From the NCBI GenBank assembly GCA_914767715.1, contig OU612067.1:10910001-10974000 (forward strand): DNA of 64,000 nt, given 5' to 3'. Positions 34,227-47,307 of the stretch are shown here, piece by piece. Source of the stretch: Membranipora membranacea (Eukaryota > Bryozoa > Gymnolaemata > Cheilostomatida > Membraniporidae). The notes beneath the pieces are model-generated. The model saw only the letters and a program-made list of their open reading frames with translations. It was not told the DNA's origin and did not search any database. Within the stretch, counting starts at the first letter, position 1. Every line of letters begins with the position of its first letter. The translations under genes were made by a program, and so were the position numbers.

Positions 34227-37200
34227 ATGGTATCTACCCAAGTGTTCGTTCTACCTTGTGTAACTGTAGCTCTCTTCATCATACCAGGTATTTGTTCACT
34301 TTTTCACGAGTAAAGAAATTGATAACTGCTTGATTCTTTGGCTTCAATAATATCAGGCTGCCTTCTTTTGAGAGAGCTAGCTACTAACTGTCAGGTGAGG
34401 TAACTAAAGTGTATACTATCTTTGTATTTTCATCTTGTTATACATCGCTACTCAACTCTGCCTCAGATTATTGATGACTCTAAAATACATGTTTAGTATA
34501 ATTGGTGTACCATATCTGTATTACAGGGGTGTTTGGAGGTTGCTACTCAGGGTGGGACGCATATGCCAGGGAGTCTTGTTTGAGGAAGTTTTATCTCGAG
34601 AAAAATTGGTTTGAGGCCAGAGCTTCTTGCAGGGGTTATGGAGCAGAGTTAGTATCAATAGCTGATGAGAGTAAGAATACTTACATGAGAGGATATTTGC
34701 AAGACCAAGGTAAGAGGAATATAATACTGAACATCATAATGTCCGAAATGGTAATTTGTTGAAAATACACTCACTTATCTGGCATTCATGGATCCACACA
34801 TCTTTATAACAACACACCAACACCAACATAATGGAATTACCAGTAACTGCACATATGTATATATATATATATATATATAGAAAAAAATAAGCAAAAAACC
34901 AAGTTCGCACTGAAAATGATACGGCTATTGATGTCACACCGTAGTATGATATACTCTTTTTCAAGGCAATATAACTTCATACATCCTTTTTGCATGGAAC
35001 AATCTTGCTTTGTGATATTGCATAGTTTGAATTTAATGTGTTTAAAGTGTTTGTAAAGGAACAGGGTTCTTGGTATCATTTTTGAGCTTGAATTGAGATT
35101 AAGACAGCTATCACACATGCATTTGCATGAAAAATAAGTCTTCAGGGTTACTTGGTCTGGTAGGTTTGGGGGTTATAAGTTAACACTATTGAGTTGCCTA
35201 CTCATGCACAGCCCAACTTGTCCAGGCGATTTGTAATGAGCCTATTATAGGGGAAATACAGTAATATTAGTGACTATTGTGGTTAGATAACAACTTTTGC
35301 AAATACATGACAAAGTCACTCACAAGTCTGTCGATGACATAAAAGTTCAAATTTAATGAGTTGAGATCGCTAATCAAAACAACCTTCATTTCTGTTATGA
35401 GCCCATGTTGAAGAAGAGATTAGAAGAACCACTGTACCAAAGATTATAAATACTGACTGTACATTACAATCAATGACTATGACCCATTCCCTGTCCACAG
35501 CTTTTCAAGCGAGTGATTTTCATTTCATACCGCTGCGCTTGTTTGCTCTGTTTAAATAAGATTACACTGGAGCAATGGATTCTTCCTGCTGACAAAGCCT
35601 TGCTTATTTCAGATTTACCTAAAAATGGTCCATACAATGATTTATGGTTAGTACCAAATCTTGCGATAATATCCAACACTAGCCCCCCAAATAAGTTCCA
35701 TACTGATGAAATAACTCAAAAACTTCCTATGTGACTGATGTGTGCTTTGACAAAGGTTCTCATATGGCATGCTGCACTCAGTCAGTAATATTGATAGTCC
35801 ATGTTTAGATGTGCTGAGTATCTGTGATGCACAGATGGACAAAATTTGATGTAAAATAATATAGAAAGTTTCTCAAGGTATTCCACTGCTTACACGATTA
35901 TCAATACTCCTCTCTTTAGGAGGCAGTCAAATTCATTTACATTTTTCATCACCCTGAAGTCCGAAATAACTAGATGACAATTTTATTTACTTCAATTTAC
36001 TTTGTGACTTGTAAATTCCAGTTTTTGATGTAAACAACAAAGTTTACCCGAGAAAATCTTGTGAGTCCAAACATCTGAATATTTGCAAAAATTGTTGCAA
36101 AGATTCTCAAAACTTCAAATCATTCAGTATTAATCATCGCATGCTTTGGATTTTAACATCATCCTAATGCCTGAAATGTCGAGATTTAAAAACAAATTAT
36201 TTTAGATTTTTGTGCAAATTAGAAAAACATCCAGTCTACATGTGTAAATTTTGTATCTTCCATTGAAATTCTATTGAAAGCCACTAATCATAAAGCATAA
36301 CGGCTGAAGACAGAGTTTGATTGGAATGTCATATCTTAGTATTTATAATCTTCAATACAATCCATGTAGCCACAATCTCATTTATTCATCAAATAAATAT
36401 AAACAAAACCTTGAAATACTTTGCCATTTATATTGCCAATTTCTATCTCGAGCAGTAACCATGGTTAATAGAAAATGTTGTATCTGTCAAGCACTGTGGG
36501 TTATTTCAAGTGGCCGAAATCATACAGATTTAAACTTATTCATTGGTGTGACAACCTCAGGGAAATTTTCCCTATGATAATCACATGGACTCGACGTCGA
36601 TTTGCTACAAATGCCTCCTGAATGATATTCAATGTCGCTCTCACTGGATCTGTTAATCTCCCTATAATTTTCACTCTCGCTGTCAGATGAGCTAGAGTTG
36701 TAATTTTTGCCGTGCTTGATTTCGATTGATCGTTTGCTTTGTCATTCAATTATGAAATTTTATACACTATCCCATTTTACCAGCTAAGCCACATAACATG
36801 GGACAGATTAACTTTGCATTGTATTCACTCATTCATTAAATAGATAAATTCTGTTTGGTTTAATATTGTATGCAGGGAATATCAAAACCACTGTGTCATA
36901 ACAAAAAGTCTTATCTACGAGATACTGTATATTCCCATTATAATCTAAGGTACTAAAAAGGTACTATTTTCTACAAGTGATCACAACTCCAAAGGAGAAA
37001 AATAGTACCTTTTAAGTACCTTCTCATCCCAACTTTGAGTGAAAATAATTCTTAACTGGGCCACAGGCTGCTTTTGGAAATAGCATAATGTTCTAAACTA
37101 GACTGAGAGCTCTAGAATGATACCAAAAACCTGTTCCCTTTACAAGCACTTTAAACCACATTATTGTTCAGGCCATAACTGGTGGACTGCAGGCAACGAA

Positions 37201-37386
37201 CATTACGGATATTGGAGGTGGGGTGGTATAGTATCTGGTGGTTTTGGTTACACTCGTGGCTGGGCTAAAGGCGAACCTAGTGGCCACGATGAACGCTGCT
37301 TGGCACTGTGGGATAGTAAGCATGATAGATGGAACGATGAATCTTGTTCAACTAGAACTGCGTATATCTGTGAAAGAAGATATTGA
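34227..37386 (+). CDS. Secreted single-domain C-type lectin, plus-strand paralog (three exons, 152 aa)
   Basis: Predicted exons: 34227-34287 (signal peptide MVSTQVFVLPCVTVALFIIP), 34527-34709 (183 nt) and 37172-37386, phase 1 junctions. The second intron is 2.46 kb, far longer than in the other copies, and contains an inverted repeat and a TA microsatellite. The domain runs from VFGGCYSGWD to YICERRY with six cysteines. The sugar triplet is EPS instead of EPN (GEPSGHDERC), while WND is intact (DRWNDESC). The changed third ligand suggests altered sugar preference or loss of binding (inference). AATAAA signals lie at 37428 and 37458. Closest relative here is the minus-strand gene at 27.6 kb. 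Confidence 0.9.
34856..34880. repeat. TA dinucleotide microsatellite
   Basis: About 12 TA units in intron 2 of the plus-strand lectin gene. Confidence 0.9.
36948..37021. repeat. Imperfect hairpin in lectin intron 2
   Basis: GGTACTAAAAAGGTACTATT near 36950 is inverted as AATAGTACCTTTTAAGTACC ending at 37021, separated by about 30 bases. It lies 150 bases before exon 3. Confidence 0.8.
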
Positions 37387-37457
37387 GAGAGGCACACCTA
37401 AATATATTGCAACACACTGTTTTATAAAATAAACCTTTTCTGAATGATATGTAGTGC

Positions 37458-37463
37458 AATAAA
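37458..37463 (+). terminator. Polyadenylation signal of plus-strand lectin gene
   Basis: AATAAA in the context GTGCAATAAAAA, matching the context after the other lectin genes. Another AATAAA lies at 37428. Confidence 0.7.
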
Positions 37464-37499
37464 AATATAAGGTGTCATGGCATTTGCTGTGCTCATGAA

Positions 37500-38300
37500 A
37501 CAATCCTATGTTGTTTTTATACTCACTCATATACTCATACCTTAAGACCGAATATATAGCACAAAGTAAAAACTATGAGATGTACATAGGTTAACCACAC
37601 ATCGGTCGTAATGCAATGATGATGTGTATTATAATGCGCACAATAGTTTTGTTCCATCTAGAGAGCGTAACAAACACATCTCACTTTATGCATCTTTATC
37701 TTCAAAGAATGCACATCACTGCCATAGCATATATTAAACAAGAACATCAGTCTAACAAGAAGAATGTTAGGAACAAATTTGATATTGCTTGGGTTTTACC
37801 TGAACACTGTACCGAGACACCCTTCTTAAATTGATTCTGGTAATGGTTTACATTCTGTTCACATCACAATCTCATTTTGTATGCTTATTATCGGTTTGAA
37901 CTTCTAGATTGGAGTTACCCAATCTTGTATACGAAGTATGCATACCTGGAGGTGCTAGCACCATTAACCTTTTATTTTATAAACATCCAGACAGTGATGG
38001 TTTGCAAGCAGTTTCTGGAATTGCTTAGTAGCTCGTTGTTGATGTTGGGTGCAGCAGAGACATCTGTTAGTTTTTGGTCAAGAGGTTGAGTGCGATGGTA
38101 ATTAAATAACTTACGGTATTCATGACACAGTCTCTGCTCTTAAAAAAACTTTACAGACTTACTTTCAGGCTGCTCTCACTCGCACATCTTATTCTCCATA
38201 TTCTATTATATCATGTGAGCCATTTCCAGCTTTCGGAATCTTATGGAAGTTATGGTCTCTCAAACTTTCAAGGTGATGACCATCGATCGGCATTTATAAT
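37500..38300. other. Stretch without a recognised gene
   Basis: About 800 bp. Short overlapping ORFs only; no splice or domain support. Confidence 0.5.
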
Positions 38301-38301
38301 G

Positions 38302-38562
38302 CTCACACTACGTCACACTTAATGCAAATAAATTCATAGACAAAGCGTTATAGGTGCAGGTGGGTCTCCAACCCAGGTCTTTGGGATCTGCAGGCAACGC
38401 CACTACCATATGACCATGAGGTCCGGTAATATGAAGCTGTAGACAATATGTCGCAGTGGTAGCGGCGTTGCCTACTGGTTCAGTAGACCTGGGTTGGGAC
38501 CCACCTGCACCCGTAATGCTTTTTCTATGAATTTATTCGTATTAAGTGTGACTTAGTGTGAG
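38302..38562. mobile_element. Fold-back (MITE-like) element with tRNA-like arms
   Basis: Starts CTCACACTACGTCACACTTA and ends TAAGTGTGACTTAGTGTGAG. About 100 bases at each end are inverted copies that share GGTGCAGGTGGGT and CCAACCCAGGTCT. The middle carries GTGGTAGCGGCGTTGCC. GGTAGCG...GGTTGGGACCC resembles a decayed tRNA/SINE A and B box. No certain target-site duplication. Confidence 0.7.
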
Positions 38563-38596
38563 AATCCTAAATACCCATCGAAGGTCATCAACTTGA

Positions 38597-39174
38597 AAGC
38601 TAATTTCAATTTAAATATATGGCATGGGAATAACCTACCAACATATCATTTTTGTGTATTCCCAAGTTTTGAATCAACATCTCTACTCCAAAACGTAAAA
38701 AAATGCATGAATCATGAATCCAGAGGAAAATCCATTAATCCATGATTTTTTGCCTGCAATATTTCTGCACTAGATTTGGGTAATAATATAAGTATCTGAT
38801 ATCTAGTCTATTTTAATGTATTTATCAATTGTTCACAACTGGCTTGTTAACTCCTTTCTGTTACTATAGGAATTTCCTCCTCTAGTACTTAAAATTCATG
38901 TCATGGATTGCTGCTATGGTTTATTGTATCAAAATGTTTTGTCGGGACTACTTTGTGCTGTCAATCCTAGTATGATACAAATAATTGGTTGCGGGGCGTC
39001 GGAGCCAGATGCTCCCAGTTATTGGCAGCTCCAATTCTTTTGCATGGGCACTAGTTGCTTAACTTTTTTTTAAATTGCAATCAGAATCATAAGCAGTTAT
39101 TGAGAATTTGAAAAATATCAAGAAAATCGGCCCATTAGTTCTCAAGTTAATATCCTAGGCGAGGCATAACCTTA
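38597..39174 (-). repeat. Dispersed ~600-bp repeat (minus copy)
   Basis: Reverse-complement matches 58858-59457. Both contain AAGGT(T/C)ATGCCTC near one end, ACTTGAGAACTA, GTGCCCATGCAAAAG and TTCAAAACTTGGGAATA in the same order. No ORF. Confidence 0.8.
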
Positions 39175-39252
39175 ATCACTTACCAGGATCTCCCTTAAAC
39201 ACTGCAAACTTCAAAATCACTCAAATCACTTAATTGTAGTGACCCTAAAATC

Positions 39253-39285
39253 TATCAATCAATCAATCAATCGATCAATCAATCG

Positions 39286-39373
<88 letters not shown>

Positions 39374-39440
39374 TTTGATCAATCAATCGATCAATCGATC
39401 GATCGATCGATCAATCAAACAATCAAACAATCAATCAATC
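39253..39440. repeat. CAAT tetranucleotide microsatellite
   Basis: About 190 bases of CAAT repeats with scattered CGAT variants, just upstream of the LINE. Confidence 0.95.
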
Positions 39441-39539
39441 ACGTTACACTTTTGATTGTGACTAGTTGGCTCCCATGCTCTGAGGCACTGATCTTTTCTT
39501 TCTCTCACTAAATCTAGAGAATGTCAGCCTTGGTCTTGC

Positions 39540-39971
39540 TTGACGGCCTTGGACAAGCTAGAAAGCAGCAAGTCAAGAAGTATATCGCCATTGAAGGGTA
39601 TCATCAACCTTAACTTTGATATTGGTAATAGTACCTCAGACACTGGTATTTGTTCCTTTAATAAATCATCTCATCAAGCACCAACAATGACTACATTGGA
39701 GTGTTCTAATTGTAAGTACCTGGCACTCCAAGTCAAAACCTCAACGAGTGATGTCGCATACTTGCGAAAAACATTGGAACTCTTAGAAGGGAAATACAGT
39801 GATAACACCGTAAACTTAGAAAAAAAAAAGTCATGTTTAGGAGAGGACATAAAAGTCCTCTCTACAGAGATGAAGAGCATGACAGATGAGTGGAAAAATC
39901 ATAAAGTCCTTGCCTCTGATGTGCTCAAACGTAATATCGTACACCAGGAGCAACACCGAAAAAAAAGATGA
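39540..39971 (+). pseudogene. LINE ORF1-like protein (coiled coil)
   Basis: 143-residue ORF. The N-terminal part is Ser-rich. CSNCKYLALQV is followed by a heptad-rich region (leucine, lysine and glutamate spacing to about residue 120), which suggests a coiled coil as in many LINE ORF1 proteins. It ends in a basic HRKKR just before ORF2. Assignment rests mainly on position. Confidence 0.55.
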
Positions 39972-40128
39972 GCCAATGCAATGGCGGAGAGAACAAACGA
40001 AATATAATAACCAAAATAAAACAACATCTATCTTCAACTGGAAGGACACAACAAGACATATAGATGAGTAAGCTCCAAACAACAGGCCAACCTTTCAATG
40101 CAACTTTTTCTCAACCTAATTTTGACAC

Positions 40129-40704
40129 TTGAAAGTGATCAAAAATCGTTTTTCTTTTGCCCATTTGAATATTCGTGGTATCACTTTAAAAGTTGATGAA
40201 GTGAGACACATATTGTCTACTTACAATTTTTCAATCTTCGGTTTAAGCGAGACGTTTCTGGATGGAAACAAACCAGATTCTTTTTATCAAATTCCATCCT
40301 ATGATATGTTAAGAAGAGATAGGAAACCTCGACCTGGCGGTGGTACAATATGTTATATAGAGCAGGGTATTCAATATGAATTAATCAATGATTTCAATCA
40401 CATAATTGATGAATCTATTACCATTGAAATTCGCCATAAAGCATCTCATGCTTTCTTAATTTCCTTCATTTATGGTCCTCTGAACTCGTTAATTTCTTGG
40501 AATGTCTCTTTGAGACTCTACCTAGATTGTTGCACCAAGCACATAGAAGAAGTCATCATTCTTGGTGACTTTAATGTAAATCTCTTGGAAAATAGCAGAA
40601 AGAACAAATGGCTACCAATTTTCTCCAGATTCTCTTTCAAACAAATGGTGAATGAGCCAACACGTGTCAGCGAAAATTTATCTAGCCTGCTTGATCATAT
40701 TTAA
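40129..40704 (+). pseudogene. LINE apurinic-like endonuclease domain
   Basis: 191 codons: FAHLNIRGI, FGLSETFLDG (catalytic Glu), GGGTICYI, ILGDFNVN (catalytic Asp-Asn) and a final SSLLDHI, where the conserved D-H pair lies just before the stop. A TAA then ends the frame before RT. Confidence 0.85.
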
Positions 40705-41384
40705 ACAAATAAGGATTGTAACTTATGACATACCTCAGTATTAAAAACAGCTGTAAGTGATCACTATCTCACATATAGCATAAGAAAAATAGGTGTTGTC
40801 CCAAGTGTAAAAAAATTCAAAATAAGCTTCAATGACTTTTCTAGAATGACCCCAGAAAATTTACACAGATCTTTTTCAGATGTTAATTGGGATATCATTT
40901 GATATCTCAGGTCATCTAGTGAGATGATAAAAAGTTTCAATCAGTTGTTTTTGGAGAAAATTAGTCTAAATGTTAGGAGGAAAGTTCGTTTTGTAAAGAC
41001 AGAAGTTTTACCACCATGGCTTGATATTGAAGTCTCTAGACAAATGAAAATAAGGGATTCACTAAAACACTCTCGAAACTGGGATGATTACAAAAAGCAG
41101 AGAAATTTAGTTACAAATCTTATAAACAAAAAAAAGAAGACTTATTTTTCTGGTTTGGTTAAAAACTCAATACAAATACAAAACCAATTTGGGACGCCCT
41201 CTACATCGGAAAGACAAAGAAAAATTCTTCTAGTTCTTCTTCAACTCTTACCAGCAAAGACCTGAACAATCATTATTCAACAATCGCTGATATACTAGGT
41301 CATGGGTTTAGAAAGGAAAATCATTCAAAAAATACCCCTGAAATCAGAGATAATATACTACCTACAAACTCTCAGGAAAAATTC

Positions 41385-42408
41385 TTGTCTAACATTAAAA
41401 GATTTACTCCTGCATCAATTTGCCTATATCTCAAATCTTTTTCTGATAAGAAATCGACTGGTCCTGATGGTATCTCAGTTATGATGCTTAAAAAGACGCT
41501 CCCTTTTGTCGTTAATATATTGACCGACATCTTCAATCAGATTCTTATTGAGGGTGATTTCCCCAAATGTTGGAAGACAGCTAGAGTAACCCCTGTTTTT
41601 AAGGGTGGAGGTCCGAATGATCCATCGAATTACAGACCTATATCGATTCTGCCTGTATTGTCAAAGATTTTTGAAAAACATATAAATAAATGTTTAATGA
41701 CTTTCCTGACTGACATAAAAGCTATTCACCCTCTTCAATCAGGATTCAGAAGTAATTACTCTTGCTCTGATGCTGTACATAAAGTGGTGTCAGATGTGCT
41801 CCACCAAAAGCAAAAAGATAGGTGTGTTATAGGAATGTTCTTGGACTTCTGTAAGGCTTTCGACTGTGTAAACCATGATATCTTGTTTAATAAACTCGCT
41901 TCCTATAAAATAATTGGTCCCTCATTGAAGTTGATAAAATCATTTCTTGATGACCGGCAACAATTATGTATTTTATAATCAAATTGCTTCAGAAAAAAAA
42001 CCAATTAACATAGGTGTCCCACAGGGTTCAATTTTACCTCCAACTTTATTTCTTGTGTTCATAAATGATATGTTAAATTTACCCCTGTCCTCAACTGCTT
42101 ATGCGTACACAGACGATACTGTATTTATATGCCATCAGAAAGATCCACAGTCTCTGGAGCAACATTGTAGGGGTGACTTGGGTGTCATCCAAGAATGGTG
42201 CTATAATAATCGGATGACCATAAATATAAAAAAATCCCATTACCTTGTTTTTGGCAATGCAAAACATAAATTTGATTTAAAACTCTCCAATACCACCCTG
42301 ATACGATCATCTACCACTAAACTCGGATTTACAATTAGTGATTCGATGTCATTTGATAATCATATTGAATATATAAAAACTAAAATACAAAAAATACCAA
42401 TTAGTTAA
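41385..42408 (+). pseudogene. LINE reverse transcriptase, broken, with YTDD in place of YADD
   Basis: The first frame (to 41978) reads KKSTGPDGIS, a VTPVFKGGGPNDPSNYRPIS block, and FLDFCKAFDCVNH (palm motif A). The second frame (from 41947) reads INIGVPQGSILPPTLFLVFI, then AYAYTDDTVF, where the usual YADD has threonine in place of alanine, then the thumb. Stops end it at 42408, but similarity to a LINE C-terminus continues weakly to about 42790 (YRIMYNISPSYINDLF). Confidence 0.85.
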
Positions 42409-43169
42409 AATTATGCAGAACATTTTTGACCACACAATCAGCCAGACAGTTTTACTTTCAATTCATACATTGCCACATCATAAATGGAATACAATTTTTC
42501 TTGAATATCAGTCCAAAATATCAGCTAGACTCACTATAATGTTTATCAGAAAGCTGCGCTAAGAATTATTGCAAATATTCATTACAATCCAGTTCAATTA
42601 TCAAATACGTTTTTCTTATGTCGTACTTTAAAAATATTGCCACTTCCTAGTGTTCTTATATATTTTAGTTCTCTCTATGCCTACAGAATAATGTATAACA
42701 TCTCACCTAGCTATATTAATGATCTTTTTCTTTCTAGAAATCGAAGATACCCCAAGCGCAATAATTTTATTATTTTACCTCCTAATGATTAACTAAACAT
42801 TGCAATTGCTTCATCTTTTAATAATCTTCCTTTGTCAATACGCTCACTGAGCAAAGTAACATCATTTAAATCTGGCGTATTCAAATATCTTTTGTTTCAA
42901 TTATAACATTATCTTTTTATCTCTGCAACAAGTTTTGCATCTGCACAATACTATAATGAAATTATCTTAAAATTTTTATTTTCTCTCCTCTCAAAGACAT
43001 CCTATCTATTTCAACCTCACTGCTGAAACATCTTAACTCATCTTCAGTCTCAAGCTTTCCATTTTTTCTCTTGTTCCTTTTCCTTTTTTCGGCACTTTTC
43101 GGAAAACATTCCGCTACTGGAATGAAATAGACTGCCAATAAAAGTGTAAAAAAAAAAAATGGTAATATT

Positions 43170-44960
43170 GTACCTTACACTTAGTTGCACAATAGGTCGC
43201 TAATTGCCAAAAACACTGCCGGCAAAAGGAAAAGTGATCAAAAAATTATGATATGGTTTCAAAACAACCAAAATATGAAAGAGCATGTCATAATTAGTAG
43301 ATCTAAAACTTTACATGGGTCTGCTATCATAAAAAGCCGAGATGCGGCCAACAACGTTTGCATTACCACTTATATCACCTGTGTATAACTATCATTAAAG
43401 CAAAACTACTTTTTCAATTACGCTGCTGCCTAAAAAAACAGGCTTCGAATGTTCGTATTGCTCTGAGTCTTGTATGGTGACTGTGTATTCACTCCCCCAT
43501 CGCATAACACCTGTTTTTGATGCTCTGATTGTGTCGTTTTTCAAATAGTGCATATTTTTAGGTTTCCTTTATAGTATCATAAAAATCATCTTTATAAGGT
43601 TGTAAAGCGTGTAAAGCAAAAGTGAGCTCCTTCAAGTATCATCAAAAAGGTGCGTAGTGCTGAAAAACATTTTTTTGGTCATAAATGGAGTCAATAAAAA
43701 ACCACCGTAAAAAAATCAGATCGATACGAACATTTGAAGTCAGTGTTCGAGGCGTCTGGAAAATTGAAAAAGTAGCGTGGTTTCAATGATAGTTATATAC
43801 AGAAGCAGAAAACACGATAGGGAGCTGGGGCCGTTTTTAGAGGGCCAAACATGTAACATTAGAAAACTGTCATATGCAATGGGAAAACCGAGGGATTCGA
43901 TGGGAAACCCCGTACTATTGTAATGGAAAACCCAGGTCACATGGTATTGTTGACATAACCATGTAGTAGTAAACAGTGTAAGTTATGTGCTGCACTGGTA
44001 TTGTACTGAGGACTGAAACTGATACTCCAAACAAGGAGTAACCCTGTTACTCCTTGCTCCTACCACCAGAAACTTTGTAGCCTACTACAATAGTAGAGTG
44101 TGCAAGGCTTTGGTAAATGGTTGAAGGACATAAGTATCAAAATCTAGCAGCACAAGCATTGCAAAACATACTTGGTCATAGTCTGTCATCGACATATATG
44201 TGTTGAATGTGGATGCTTTTGGTAACAAAGAACAGACCCACTGAGTAGTCCTTACTAGATCTCAGAAGAGGAATTTAATGATGATGAAAGCCAGGTTAGT
44301 TCTCATGAAACAAACCGAGGAATTCAATGATTGCCTATTTGAACTGGTTATCAAAAGGAACTATAGGTATACACATGTGGCCTGTCTGCATTGGGATAAA
44401 CATTAAGATTATTTGTACATAAGAGTTGTGTGTCCTGTGTGTTATGTTTGTGAAAATTCTTGGGAATCCCAAGTAAGTTGGCCCAATCAAAAATGTAAAC
44501 AATGACATCATAGTGAGTTTATTACGGTAATGACGAGAGTTGACACTGTACACAAAAATGATAACAAATGTATGTTCGATCAAGATAGTGTCTTGCTAAT
44601 CGCCCTATCCATCATTATGTGTCAAACATCGATCATTCAAACCAACGAATTAGGCCTATGCATTGTCAGGTATTGACGAATATGTTAACACTAACTAGGG
44701 ACCACTTTTGGGTTACATAACCCAACTACATGGAATAATACAGCGAGAGTGGGCATATGCGTTTTACAGTACATATTCATCACTCCTTGTTAAATCTAGG
44801 TTTGGTACTTGCCCAATCAATATCTGTGACCCGCCAGCCTGAACATCATTTGAAGCAAGGTGCAAGAATGTCTAATTTACATTTTTCAAGTTAATGCTAT
44901 AACTGGTAATAAGCTTGTTCGCTGTGCTATTGGATACTATACTTGTTGTTGGTTATTGGA
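43170..44960. other. Non-coding stretch after the LINE
   Basis: 1.8 kb with no recognised gene. A perfect 11-bp stem hairpin (CAAGGAGTAAC, loop CCT) lies at 44032-44056. Confidence 0.5.
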
Positions 44961-44973
44961 TATTTTCTGTAGG

Positions 44974-45143
44974 CCCCTGATACAAAGGACACACCGGCTG
45001 CAGCTGATATCGCTAACAATGGTGTTGTAGTGCCTCAGATTGGATTGATTTGTGAGAAAAAAGGAAAAGTGGCTGGGGGTTACGACGAGAAAGAGTCAGA
45101 TCGATCCGAGTCAGCTCGCAAAGGCAGAAATTGATAATGGAGG
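44974..45143 (+). other. Possible internal exon of an unknown gene
   Basis: A TTTTCTGTAG acceptor is followed by a long open frame (APDTKDTPAAADIANNGVVV...) of higher GC, and a GGAG/GTGAGG donor-like site near 45142. The open frame hits TGA a few bases before the donor, so either the donor or the frame is wrong. A second acceptor (TGTTGCAG, 45300) is followed by GKLRAAGDATEDHRV...GYA and TGA. Weak support only. Confidence 0.25.
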
Positions 45144-45369
45144 TGAGGCTGGAAAACAGATGATTTCATTTCAATACGATATGTTGAGTTAAGTTTTGCA
45201 TTGTATATGTTAGAAACACACTGCACAACACCATCATTTCTGTCTTAAATCTCAAAACAGCGACATATCCTAACGTAGCAAACGTCAATTGTGTTGCAGG
45301 TAAACTGAGGGCTGCCGGCGACGCTACAGAAGATCACCGAGTACCCACGCTCATTGGCTATGCCTGAGA

Positions 45370-46500
45370 CTGTGCGGCGAGAGAAGCACACTACCATAAT
45401 CATTGCATCAAAATCTTTTCCAGGAAGACTTATGAAAAGGTCACAACGAGAGTTTAGTTCTTATTTTTGTTGAAAATTGTATTGGGTTGATCTTTTTTAT
45501 GTCTAATGATAGTTCAAAACCTTGAAAACTCTAGGGAGTAAAATACTTGCAGGAGGAAATATTCACCATTTCACACATGCCTAAAACAGGTGACATTCAA
45601 CCCTCACTTCACTTAGACTCTCACCTCTGCTTGCAAAAACTTAATGCTAGCTTATATGTAAAGCTGTTCCTTATTGGTTTACCGGTAAATGACCTGGAAA
45701 CGTAAAACGATTCATGAGTTTTTAACGTTCCTGAAGTCACGACGCTGAAGTCGGCGCTAGGAGCTAAGAATCATCAGGTGAGACATCAGGTGAGACATAT
45801 TGAGTCACCCGTAAACTTGCTAAACTAAGCTAAACATTACTCCCCAAGGGTAACTACAGGTTTTTTCTGTATTGTTATGTCTTATTCAGCATCTTTTCAT
45901 TAGTTTAAGTAGAGTCTGTGTGTAAATTTGTGGTACGGCGATGTCATAGGGCTAAGCAGTTGACACCCTCTACAAGAATACCATAACCACCCCCCCTCTG
46001 CTTTTATATATCTACTTGCATGTAATAAGAGTAATATATTCGTTCAACAGATTTGGTATGCAAGCTTTTAACTCAGCTGCTAGATTTGGTGTGAGATAGA
46101 ATCAGTTTTTGTTCGAAGATTGTTTTACCTCCTGCTGTTGTGTTGAGATCCAGTTATGTGATTATATTGCCTCTCATTAATCTACAGTTTTATCGTTCAT
46201 TCAGTGATACGACGAAGGACGAAACCACACAAAAAGGCTCACAATAAAGATTGAGACCTCAGACCATTGACCAAAGACTAGTCAAGAAGCACCAATTTTT
46301 TTACAAGATGCCCAAGTGAAAAAATACTCTGCATGTATTTATGTCAATGCAAGTGTTCACATGTATTTTGTGTGCAGATAATTGATGTCCTTTTTGGCTT
46401 GCCCACAGTTTGACGCAGGTACCATCACATTTCAGGTGTGTGTTTTAATGCTGTATTTATATTTAATATAAACAGGTTTGCTCAAATATTCTACCATCCA
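45370..46500. other. Non-coding stretch
   Basis: No gene seen. Short repeat CATCAGGTGAGA twice near 45780. Confidence 0.5.
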
Positions 46501-46890
46501 ATTAGTCAATGAAGAGAATTTGTACCTTGGATAATCTTGAAGTATTTATTGAATACTGGTTTTCACAAGCACTTATTATACTCGCTTTTTTGCTTTCCTT
46601 CTTGTTTACACAGGTCAAAATATTGTTGGTATTCACTTATTGTTGTATGTTTTAATGTTATACATGTTTATACATGTTTATACATATATCTCATCTCCCA
46701 ATTAGTCAATGAAGGGGATTTCTACCTTGGTAAAGAATTTGTTATGTCAATACAGGTTTTCAATGCATTCGATATGCACATTATTTCATCTTTCTTCACG
46801 TTGACACACGTCACATTGCAAATATATCTTATTGTATACTGGTTTGTACATGAATGGTATTTCAAAATTAGTCAATAAAGAGGATTTCTT
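46495..46890 (+). repeat. Diverged tandem repeat, unit 165-200 bp
   Basis: AATTAGTCAATGAAG(A/G)G(A/G)ATTT recurs at 46501, 46701 and 46866, followed by similar sequence including ATACTGGTTTTCA / ATACAGGTTTTCA. The ORF lying across it has no coding character. Confidence 0.6.
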
Positions 46891-47307
46891 TGTGTCTCGA
46901 TAGATAATACACACACCAGAATGCTCATGAAGAAAAACGAAAGTTCGCAATTTTTTGTCTTTTTTTGCCTCTGTAGTGGAAACATGTCCTCTGAGAGGTG
47001 TAAATTTTACATATTTAGATTTGCAAAAAAATTCCAGTCAAGAATCATTTGATTTTACGTACCCCAAGGAAAAATTATTAAACGCAATTTTTTTGATCCC
47101 TTATCAGGAGTTTTGTCATCAAATCTATCAAGTTGGTCATAGTAGCACAAAGTAGAACTGAGAAACACTATGTTTTGATATGTTGATTTGACACCAGTTT
47201 TAAGCCTAATCAATACATTGGATTGGCATTTAAGTCAACTTTTGGATGTACCGATAGGCATTTCTTGATGCGAAATCATATACCGTTTTGAATCGCAAAC
47301 ATCTAAT

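Larger units (their letters stand above)
39480..43163 (+). mobile_element. Nearly full-length broken LINE (CR1/L2-like)
   Basis: Has ORF1-like, endonuclease and reverse transcriptase parts in the usual order and ends in a poly-A run (43147-43159). Frameshifts and stops split ORF2 into at least four pieces. The RT active site is altered. An inactive copy, but younger than the other LINE pieces in this window. Confidence 0.85.

Noticed and set aside
39253-39440. CRISPR-like or regulatory array
   Set aside because: Simple CAAT microsatellite.
46537-46878. 113-residue ORF as a membrane protein
   Set aside because: Hydrophobic only because of AT-rich sequence and it lies over diverged tandem repeats; no splice or homology support.
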